DNA from: an uncultured Flavobacteriia bacterium
GTDB taxonomy: Bacteria; Bacteroidota; Bacteroidia; Flavobacteriales_D; Crocinitomicaceae
Reading direction: 5' to 3'
DNA length: 11,258 nucleotides
Assembly: GCA_903930085.1 (NCBI GenBank)
Contig: CAIYXD010000343.1
Coordinates: forward strand, 1 to 11,258
Positions 1-5,334 of the stretch are shown here, one piece after another. The position numbers and the translations under genes are program-made. The notes below the pieces were generated by a model. It did not search any database. It was not told the origin of the DNA and saw nothing but the letters and a program-made list of their open reading frames with translations. The stretch's first letter is position 1. Each line of letters starts with the position of its first letter.

Positions 1-210
1 GGAACCGATAATTTTTGGGTGACAATGTCCTTGATTAACAGCAGAATAAGCGGAAAGAAAGTCAAAATATTTCTTACCTTCCAAATCCCAGACATAAACA
101 CCCTTTCCTTTTGCCAAAACGACTGGAAGTGGATGGTAATTGTGAGCTCCGTGCTTGTCTTCTAATTCAATTAATTGTTCGGATGTCAAATTTGAAATGG
201 TTGTGTGCAT
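1..210 (-). CDS. rocD: Ornithine aminotransferase (ornithine--oxo-acid transaminase), N-terminal part only
   Basis: PLP-dependent class III aminotransferase that moves the delta-amino group of ornithine to 2-oxoglutarate, giving glutamate semialdehyde, which links arginine/ornithine breakdown to proline and glutamate. Only the first 70 residues are in the window; the PLP-binding lysine lies beyond the left edge. The visible part has the family's hallmark N-terminus: GAHNYHPLPVVL near residue 22, then VYVWDLEGKKYFDFLSAYS and NQGHCHPKI. I chose the ATG at 210 because the text before GAHNYHP then has the usual length. In-frame ATGs also occur at 243 and 270 and would add 11 or 20 residues with no family resemblance. 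The leader is A/T-rich without a Shine-Dalgarno, as is normal in Bacteroidota. It follows the SbtA-like gene on the same strand but has a 195-bp gap and its own candidate promoter. Confidence 0.93.
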   Translation of the reverse strand, partial: MHTTISNLTSEQLIELEDKHGAHNYHPLPVVLAKGKGVYVWDLEGKKYFDFLSAYSAVNQGHCHPKIIGS

Positions 211-300
211 AAAATTGTTTTTTGATGTGTGATTGAAACTCATCGCGGAGAGTATCCATCCTTTCCTCATTTCAACATCCGGAGAGAAATCACCCTGAAA

Positions 301-331
301 CAAAAGTAAAAAAGAAAAGACACTTGAACAA
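301..331 (-). promoter_or_regulatory. Candidate Bacteroidota-type promoter for rocD
   Basis: On the minus strand TACTTTTG (308 to 301) matches the Bacteroidota -7 consensus TAnnTTTG exactly. A TTG (331 to 329) lies 20 nt upstream, about where the -33 element belongs. Transcription would start near 294, leaving about 84 nt of leader before the ATG at 210, or about 24 nt before the alternative ATG at 270. The -33 TTG sits inside a small inverted repeat, ACTTG-AA-CAAGT (322-333), which could be an operator or chance. No transcript data are available here. Confidence 0.5.
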
Positions 332-405
332 GTTGAATAGTGTGAGATTTAAAAAAAAGAACTTTTTTAGTGACTTTTACTCTAAATTTATTTTGTGTAA
401 ACAAT

Positions 406-1368
406 TTATGTATTTTGAATAATTAAAAGATAGATAGGCATACCAATGGTAATATTTATAGGAAACGTTACAGCTAGAGCCATGGGAATAAATACCCCGG
501 GATTTGCTTTTGGCACAGAAATTTTCATAGCTGCAGGAACCGCAATATATGAAGCACTCGCAGCGAGTATGGCAAACATAAAACGATTAGAAAAATCATC
601 TGTCAGAAAGGAGCTCAAAATTGCAATCACACTCCCGTTAAACAAGGGAATAAAAATGGCAAAAAGAAATGGAAACCAACCAAATGAGAAAAAATCTTTT
701 AGTTTTCTTCCGCTAGTAATTCCCATATCCAAAAGAAAAATAGAAAGGAATCCTTTAAACAGATCATTGGTAAAAGGTTTTATTCCTTCCGCTTGCTTTG
801 CATTTGCAATAAAACCAATTAATAAGCTACCTAGAATTAACAAAACACTACCATTTGTAAAAGAATGAGAGAGCACATTTCGTTTTTTTATGCTGGGTGA
901 ATTTTCTGTGTTAAAAAGGGAAATTAGTAAAAGTCCAATTATAATAGACGGCGATTCCATCAATGCCATGATTGCCACCATATGACCATGCACTGCCATT
1001 TGCTGCGATTCTAAAAAGGAAACCGACGTTACAAAAGTTACAGCACTTACTGAACCATAAGTAGCAGCTATGGCTCCGGCATCGTAAATATTCAACTTTC
1101 GTTTAAGTATGAAAAAAGTATAAATCGGAATAACCATTGAAATTGCAATTCCAAAAAGCATAGACCATCCAATTTCAGCGGTAAGTGGTTCGTGTGATAA
1201 TTCCTGTCCTCCTTTAAATCCAATAGCAAAAAGTAAATAGAGTGAAATAAATTTGGAGGAATTTTGGGGAATTTCTAAATCGCTTTTTAAATATACAGCA
1301 AGGATGCCTAAGGCAAAGAATAGTAAAGCTGGATTGGTTAAATTTTCAATTAATAAATTAAAATTCAT
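406..1368 (-). CDS. SbtA-family (DUF897) sodium-dependent bicarbonate transporter-like permease
   Basis: A 320-residue, very hydrophobic inner-membrane protein with about ten predicted membrane segments. It belongs to the SbtA/DUF897 family (PF05982), whose characterised cyanobacterial member is a high-affinity Na+/HCO3- symporter. Family marks are NPALLFFALGILA (12-24), KSDLEIP (28-34), the segment FAIGFKGG (47-54), AATYGSVSAVTFVT (101-114), MESPSIIIG (137-145) and VPKANPGVFIP (285-295). The loop between the two halves (about 152-170) is short, and the whole protein is shorter than the roughly 370-residue cyanobacterial one. The motif SASYIAVPAA (271-280) stands where cyanobacterial SbtA has a more polar Ser/Asp-containing stretch, so the substrate is not assured. 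There is no sbtB-type PII gene beside it. It starts 36 bp after sua5 with no recognisable promoter, so it is probably the last gene of that cluster. Family confident; transported ion inferred. Confidence 0.85.
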   Translation of the reverse strand: MNFNLLIENLTNPALLFFALGILAVYLKSDLEIPQNSSKFISLYLLFAIGFKGGQELSHEPLTAEIGWSMLFGIAISMVIPIYTFFILKRKLNIYDAGAIAATYGSVSAVTFVTSVSFLESQQMAVHGHMVAIMALMESPSIIIGLLLISLFNTENSPSIKKRNVLSHSFTNGSVLLILGSLLIGFIANAKQAEGIKPFTNDLFKGFLSIFLLDMGITSGRKLKDFFSFGWFPFLFAIFIPLFNGSVIAILSSFLTDDFSNRFMFAILAASASYIAVPAAMKISVPKANPGVFIPMALAVTFPINITIGMPIYLLIIQNT

Positions 1369-1404
1369 GTTTTAATAGTTTTTTATGTTGCATTTCATGT
1401 TTTT

Positions 1405-2364
1405 TCACTCTTTATTAACTGCTCTTTTCAGTCTATCGTTTATCGATTTTCCAATTCCAATATCCGGCAACTTTTCTACAAGAATTACATCAACATCGCT
1501 CAGGTCTAACCGGTGCAAAGCTGCATAAACATTTCTTGCTGCCTCGTCAAAATCGCCAGTTGTTGACAGAACTTCTTGAAATAAGCAATCTTGCGAATCA
1601 CTATTTTTTTCCTTAAAAAGTAACAAACCGATTTTTTTATCCGAAAAAGAATGTATTGATTCCGAAATATTTGTCACTAGATGGGTTTCTGTATTCGGCG
1701 CATAATGTCTAGAAAGCATGCCTGGAGCGTTGGGTTTGTCTGCTTTTTCGGTAAAAATTTTAATCTTACCAATAACCATTTCAATTTCCTCAATGGAAAC
1801 AGCACCATGTCTATATAAAACCGGCTCGTCATTTTCGAAACCGATAATGGTAGATTCTATGCCTTTTTCACAAGCTCCACCATCTAAAACAATGGAAAGT
1901 GTCTCCTCAAAATAGTGGTGAACATGCTGTGCCGTAGTCGGGCTAATACTTCCAAATGGATTTGCACTTGGTGCAGCCAAAGGAAAATCAAGTTGCTCTA
2001 AAAGTTTCATAGCAACGGGATGATTTGGAACCCTAACCGCTACCGTATCCATTCCTGAAGTTACTAAATCAGAAATGTGCGCTTGTTTTTTTAAAACCAA
2101 GGTTAATGCTCCTGGCCAGAAACTAGAAGCAAGTTTAAATGCAGCTTCTGGAATTTCTCTGGCAACAGAATGTAAACATTCCATGGACTTTATATGCAGA
2201 ATCAATGGATTAAAAAAAGGTCGTTTCTTTAATCCAAAAATCTGTTTTACCGCTGTTTCACTATATGCGTTTCCAGCTAATCCATAAACCGTTTCCGTTG
2301 GAATTGCAACAATTCCATCTTGCACCAAAACGTCTCTCGCTAGTGCTATATTTTTGGTAATCAT
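1405..2364 (-). CDS. sua5: L-threonylcarbamoyladenylate synthase, Sua5 type (YrdC + Sua5 domains)
   Basis: Cytoplasmic enzyme that makes threonylcarbamoyl-AMP from threonine, bicarbonate and ATP, the first step of the universal t6A37 modification in ANN-decoding tRNAs; TsaB/D/E then transfer the group. The YrdC domain (about 5-190) shows IPTETVYGLAGNA (21-33), KKRPFFNPL (46-54), TVAVRVP, PLAAPSANPFGSISPT and GIESTIIG. The linker APGMLSRHYAP leads into the smaller C-terminal Sua5 domain (about 235-319). At 319 residues this is the two-domain form, not the short TsaC. It starts 12 bp after the DUF6671 gene and is followed 36 bp later by the SbtA-like permease. Bicarbonate is a substrate of this enzyme, so a neighbouring permease of a bicarbonate-transporter family is curious, but a functional link is only speculation. 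The ATG start leaves the usual short N-terminus before the PTETVYGL motif. Confidence 0.95.
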   Translation of the reverse strand: MITKNIALARDVLVQDGIVAIPTETVYGLAGNAYSETAVKQIFGLKKRPFFNPLILHIKSMECLHSVAREIPEAAFKLASSFWPGALTLVLKKQAHISDLVTSGMDTVAVRVPNHPVAMKLLEQLDFPLAAPSANPFGSISPTTAQHVHHYFEETLSIVLDGGACEKGIESTIIGFENDEPVLYRHGAVSIEEIEMVIGKIKIFTEKADKPNAPGMLSRHYAPNTETHLVTNISESIHSFSDKKIGLLLFKEKNSDSQDCLFQEVLSTTGDFDEAARNVYAALHRLDLSDVDVILVEKLPDIGIGKSINDRLKRAVNKE

Positions 2365-2376
2365 TATAAACTTTTT

Positions 2377-3213
2377 TCAGGGATTACAAACATCACAATA
2401 CATTGGTTCTTCCTCCATTTTTTGCGTGGGATACAGCACTTCTTTTGTGAATTCACATTTTTGACAGTAATAGATCCAACTCATCGTACTTTGTGTTGGG
2501 AAACTACAAAACGAACATGGTAAACCTTTCTTCACCTCCGAAACGTCAAATCCAGGCGTACCACAATTAGAACAGCACGAATTAATTTTGTCCACTAATT
2601 TTTGTGTTGCACGCTCTATTACCTTCATCCGCGTTGGGTTATACATTGCGCGCATATCCGTTTCAAGGTAAACACTTCCGTAATTTTGAATGAAATCAAA
2701 GCAAGTATCCTTGAGTTTTTCCCACGAAATAATTCCTTTTTGGATCCCAGTAAACTCGATTTGATTTTTTCTTGCAATTATTCCATGGGAAGGGAAACCA
2801 ACAGATTCTGCAAATTCGGTCAATTGCTGTTCATTATGAATAAGTGCCCCTTTAAAATTCGTCTCGGTGCTTAATTCCCTTGCAGTTATTTCTAAACCGT
2901 TTTTTTTATCGATAAAAATTACAATCTCGTCATCTGCAGGAACAAAAAAAATAGTTGGATGTTGACCAAAAGAGCCCTCACTAGCAATTCCTAAATCACA
3001 CGAACTTCCTTTCATTGCCTGCAAGCATTTTGCTCTTGCAGCGCTTAGTGGGTCATCCAATCTTTCGATTTCGCCGCAGAAAGTTCCAAATGAATCAGTA
3101 TTTATATTCGGAGATACAAAACACGAAATTCCAAATTCCTTTTCCATCAAGGGTGCAATTACTTTTTCCTTTTCATGCATTGTAGCAATTACAAGTTTTC
3201 GATTTTGAAACAT
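2377..3213 (-). CDS. DUF6671 family protein with two C-terminal zinc-ribbon-like Cys clusters
   Basis: A 278-residue soluble protein that I recognise as DUF6671, a family of unknown function. The N-terminal part (about 5-200) carries IATMHEKEKVIAPLME (9-24), DSFGTFCGEIERLDDPLSAA (40-59), the strongly patterned ARAKCLQAM (59-67) and LGIASEGSFGQHP (74-86), then LETDMRAMYNPTRMKVI (183-199). The C-terminal 70 residues hold four CxxC pairs at C214/C217, C233/C236, C250/C253 and C273/C276, enough for two structural zinc sites. There is no signal peptide or membrane segment, so it is probably cytoplasmic. The N-terminal pattern resembles YjjX/ITPase nucleotide phosphatases to my eye, an inference given under findings. 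It starts 4 bp after the 94-aa gene and ends 12 bp before sua5, so it is very likely co-transcribed with both. Confidence 0.85.
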   Translation of the reverse strand: MFQNRKLVIATMHEKEKVIAPLMEKEFGISCFVSPNINTDSFGTFCGEIERLDDPLSAARAKCLQAMKGSSCDLGIASEGSFGQHPTIFFVPADDEIVIFIDKKNGLEITARELSTETNFKGALIHNEQQLTEFAESVGFPSHGIIARKNQIEFTGIQKGIISWEKLKDTCFDFIQNYGSVYLETDMRAMYNPTRMKVIERATQKLVDKINSCCSNCGTPGFDVSEVKKGLPCSFCSFPTQSTMSWIYYCQKCEFTKEVLYPTQKMEEEPMYCDVCNP

Positions 3214-3217
3214 GTAA

Positions 3218-3502
3218 CTAGAGATTATCTTCCAAACGGATATGTATTTCCGAAGAAATTATAAAATTTTGGTTCTTATCATTCATCTCCTCTAACAGCT
3301 CAACTATTTTTTCAATGTTTTTTCGTAAGATTTGAATTCTCTTTACAGCAACAGTGTTCTCCACTCCAAACCGTTCCATAGAGCTGAAATTTGCCATTTC
3401 ATGAAAATTTATCTTTGTAGAATAGATATTTATCAAGATTTCTTTGGCTTCCTCTGCTGAGAAATTTCCGTCAATTAAAGATAATTTTAGTTTCCGATTC
3501 AT
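3218..3502 (-). CDS. Small uncharacterised protein (94 aa), first gene of the DUF6671-sua5-permease cluster
   Basis: I do not recognise a named domain. The protein has a short N-terminal strand (KLKLSLIDG, 4-12), an amphipathic helix (about 15-29, AEEAKEILINIYSTK), a motif KINFHEMANFSSMERFG (30-46), a long charged helix suited to a coiled coil (about 50-75, rich in Ile, Leu, Lys and Glu) and a C-terminal strand with alternating hydrophobics (IISSEIHIRLE). There are no cysteines, signal peptide or membrane segment. That it is a real gene is supported by the 4-bp gap to the DUF6671 gene, well-formed secondary structure and a start directly behind a run of nine A on the coding strand, a typical Bacteroidota leader. 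It is divergent from the LysR gene across 119 bp, so it may be the first gene that regulator controls. The stop codon is TAG. Confidence 0.78.
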   Translation of the reverse strand: MNRKLKLSLIDGNFSAEEAKEILINIYSTKINFHEMANFSSMERFGVENTVAVKRIQILRKNIEKIVELLEEMNDKNQNFIISSEIHIRLEDNL

Positions 3503-3564
3503 TTTTTTTTTAAATTTTAGAAGTTATTCCGGCGCCAAACTTGCTTTGGATGCAACAAAATTCA

Positions 3565-3576
3565 GAATTATAATTC
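3565..3576. promoter_or_regulatory. Perfect 12-bp palindrome in the LysR divergent intergenic region
   Basis: GAATTATAATTC is its own reverse complement and lies between the divergent LysR and 94-aa genes, just upstream of the LysR -7 element. It overlaps a TTA-N8-TAA arrangement (3568-3581), the form I remember for CmpR/CbbR-type LysR sites. It is a plausible recognition site for the adjacent regulator, although the region is so A/T-rich that short dyads also arise by chance. Confidence 0.4.
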
Positions 3577-3615
3577 ATTAATTTTTATTTATATTTGTAA
3601 TCTAATTCATTAATT
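3571..3615. repeat. Two exact 13-bp direct repeats flanking the LysR promoter
   Basis: TAATTCATTAATT occurs at 3571-3583 and again at 3603-3615, a period of 32 bp or about three helical turns, so both copies face the same side of the DNA. Each copy contains an interrupted dyad, AATT-N4-AATT. The predicted -7 element lies between the copies, and the second copy covers the expected transcription start. This suits binding sites for an autoregulating LysR protein; that role is inferred. Confidence 0.5.
3590..3597 (+). promoter_or_regulatory. Candidate -7 element of the LysR gene promoter
   Basis: TATATTTG matches the Bacteroidota -7 consensus TAnnTTTG exactly. It would place the transcript start near 3602-3604, about 20 nt before the ATG at 3622, the usual short leader. 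No TTG is present at the expected -33 distance, so the promoter may be weak or need an activator. Confidence 0.45.
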
Positions 3616-3621
3616 ATATTT

Positions 3622-4539
3622 ATGAACTATACGCTTAATCAACTGAAAATATTTTTGAAAATAGTTCAAACCGAAAGTGTAACGAGAGCAGCCGTTGAGC
3701 TAAACCTAACACAGCCAGCAGTTTCGATTCAGCTAAAAAACTTTCAAGACCAATTCGATATTCCTTTAACAGAAGTTGTACGTAGAAAAATATACATTAC
3801 TGATTTTGGGAGAGAAATTGCGGAGTCTGCAGAGAACATACTCAATCAAGTATACGCAATCAATTATAAAACAATGGCTTATAAAGCTCATTTAGCTGGT
3901 CGCATAAAGTTTTCAGTCGTTTCAACTGGAAAATATGTTATGCCCTTTTTTCTTGCGGATTTCATGAAGCGCCATCCAGGAATTGAACTTCAAATGGATG
4001 TTGCCAATAAAAACAAAGTAATGCAGTCTTTAGAAAATAACGAAGTAGATTTTGCTTTGGTTTCTATTGTGGCGGATTCACTAAATTTTGAAAAGCTGGA
4101 TCTTCTTCAAAACAAATTATTTTTGGTCGGTAAAACCAATTTAGGAAAAGGAACAAGCCCGGAAGGGATATTCAAAGATCTGCCATTGATTTTTCGAGAA
4201 AAAGGGTCAGGAACGCGACAAATAATGGAAAGATTTATTGAGCAGAACAAGATATCTGTCTTGAAAAAAATGGAATTAACATCTAACGAAGCTGTAAAAC
4301 AAGCCCTTTTAGCGGGATTAGGATATTCCATCATGCCCTTAATCGGAATTCGAAATGAATTGCACAATAAGGAACTTCAAATAATACCAATAGCAGGACT
4401 TCCAATTACTACAACCTGGCAATTGATCTGGTTGAAAGGAAAAAAACATTCTCCTGTGGCGCAAGCCTTTCTATCCCATTTGAAGAAGGATAAATCTAAA
4501 ATAGTAAACTCAAATTTTAGTTGGTACGAAGCATATTAA
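3622..4539 (+). CDS. LysR-family transcriptional regulator (CbbR/CmpR-like)
   Basis: A 305-residue regulator of standard LysR length. The winged helix-turn-helix spans about residues 1-62, with the recognition region SVTRAAVELNLTQPAVSIQL (19-38) and the wing RKIYITDFGREI (55-66). The effector-binding domain (about 90-295) is of the periplasmic-binding-protein type, with the typical internal pattern KQALLAGLGYSIMPL. The HTH most resembles CbbR/RbcR/CmpR regulators of CO2-fixation and carbon-uptake genes, but no carboxysome or RuBisCO gene is nearby. It is divergent from the minus-strand cluster ending in the SbtA-like permease, the classical layout in which a LysR protein controls the neighbouring genes and itself. 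The wing reads PLTEVVRRK where a Phe and a Gly are usual (PLFE..GRK). The ATG start is fixed by the short leader. Family certain; target genes and effector inferred. Confidence 0.93.
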   Translation: MNYTLNQLKIFLKIVQTESVTRAAVELNLTQPAVSIQLKNFQDQFDIPLTEVVRRKIYITDFGREIAESAENILNQVYAINYKTMAYKAHLAGRIKFSVVSTGKYVMPFFLADFMKRHPGIELQMDVANKNKVMQSLENNEVDFALVSIVADSLNFEKLDLLQNKLFLVGKTNLGKGTSPEGIFKDLPLIFREKGSGTRQIMERFIEQNKISVLKKMELTSNEAVKQALLAGLGYSIMPLIGIRNELHNKELQIIPIAGLPITTTWQLIWLKGKKHSPVAQAFLSHLKKDKSKIVNSNFSWYEAY

Positions 4540-4557
4540 AACCTGACAGAATCATCT

Positions 4558-4579
4558 AATAAAAAAGTTCTATTTTATT
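4558..4579. terminator. Weak candidate bidirectional terminator between convergent LysR and SIMPL genes
   Basis: AATAAAA (4558-4564) and TTTTATT (4573-4579) can pair as a 7-bp stem around an 8-nt loop, overlapping the end of the SIMPL gene. The stem is all A/T and therefore weak. The position between two converging genes is the main reason to list it. Confidence 0.22.
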
Positions 4580-5301
4580 TCGTATTTCAAGCGAATCGTA
4601 ACATTTGCGGTCTTTTTCTTAGAAGAAGTATTGTAGTTTCCTCCCCACGAAAATTCCTCCTGTGTATTTTCTCCGGTTATTTGAAAAACGCCCATATCTG
4701 CATTTTTCAAACTTCCCAAAACTCCGCCGGCGTTCTCTGCAATTTTTTCTGCACGATTTTTAGCATCCTTGGTTGCTGCTTCAATCATTTTGATTTTTAA
4801 TTGCGCTAATTTGGTATAGTAATAATCTGGTGCAAAAGAATTCAATTCCACTCCTGCGTCAATCAATTCAGTGACTTCTCGAGAAATATTCTCTACAACA
4901 TCTACATTTTTGGATTGAATTTTTAAACTTTGGGACAAACTGTATCCATTGAAAATTGTATTTCTCAATTGACCATTTTCGTCGTAATCGTAGTTAAAAT
5001 CCTTTTGAATATCTACCGCTTCAAATACAATTTCATCCGATTTCACTCCTTTGGAAGTCAAATACTTTCGAATAGTCTTTTGATCCGTATTCAAATCTGC
5101 ATAGGCTTGTTTGAGCACCATATCTCTTTTGGAAAAACTTGCACGCCAAACGATCAAATCACTGGTGAAGTTTTCCTCTCCAGATCCTGTAACGCTAATT
5201 GCTTGCGAAACTTTCGCTCTATTCTGATAACCAGAAGCAAGTAAATATCCAGCAATTATGACAGAACAAGCAATTAAGATGGTATTGATGTAGTTTTTCA
5301 T
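4570..5301 (-). CDS. SIMPL domain-containing (DUF541) membrane-anchored protein
   Basis: A 243-residue protein with an N-terminal membrane anchor or uncleaved signal (about 5-24, NTILIACSVIIAGYLLASG) and a DUF541/SIMPL domain filling the rest, probably on the periplasmic side. Family marks are ISVTGSGEENFTSDLIVW near residues 35-52, KGVKSDEIVFEAVDI, SLSQSLKIQSKNVDVVENIS, and the late helix KMIEAATKDAKNRAEKIAENAGG followed by a strand ending VTIRLKYEI. Relatives are mammalian SIMPL, a signalling partner, and bacterial BP26/YggE-type proteins; the biochemical role is poorly defined, so I assign none. The ATG at 5301 is preferred over an in-frame TTG two codons upstream (5307). It begins 33 bp after parC with no convincing promoter, so it may be read through from there. 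It converges with the LysR gene. Confidence 0.9.
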   Translation of the reverse strand: MKNYINTILIACSVIIAGYLLASGYQNRAKVSQAISVTGSGEENFTSDLIVWRASFSKRDMVLKQAYADLNTDQKTIRKYLTSKGVKSDEIVFEAVDIQKDFNYDYDENGQLRNTIFNGYSLSQSLKIQSKNVDVVENISREVTELIDAGVELNSFAPDYYYTKLAQLKIKMIEAATKDAKNRAEKIAENAGGVLGSLKNADMGVFQITGENTQEEFSWGGNYNTSSKKKTANVTIRLKYEIK

Positions 5302-5334
5302 GTGCAAATTTTAAAGTGAATTGAATACTTAAAG

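Noticed and set aside
353..368. AAAAAAG-AA-CTTTTTT as a terminator after the SbtA-like gene
   Set aside because: The loop is only 2 nt and the stem nearly all A/T, so it would not form a stable RNA hairpin. Homopolymer runs of this kind are common in this sequence.
446..868. A 140-codon open frame on the plus strand under the SbtA-like gene
   Set aside because: It is antisense to clear membrane-protein coding sequence and its translation shows no family motif.
3502..3511. Ten-base T run before the 94-aa gene as a phase-variable tract
   Set aside because: A-rich leaders are normal in Bacteroidota, and the run lies just outside the coding frame, so slippage would not switch the protein on or off.
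3536..3543. CAAGTTTG as the -7 element of the 94-aa gene
   Set aside because: It has one mismatch to TAnnTTTG and no TTG at a fitting distance, so it is too weak to list as a promoter.
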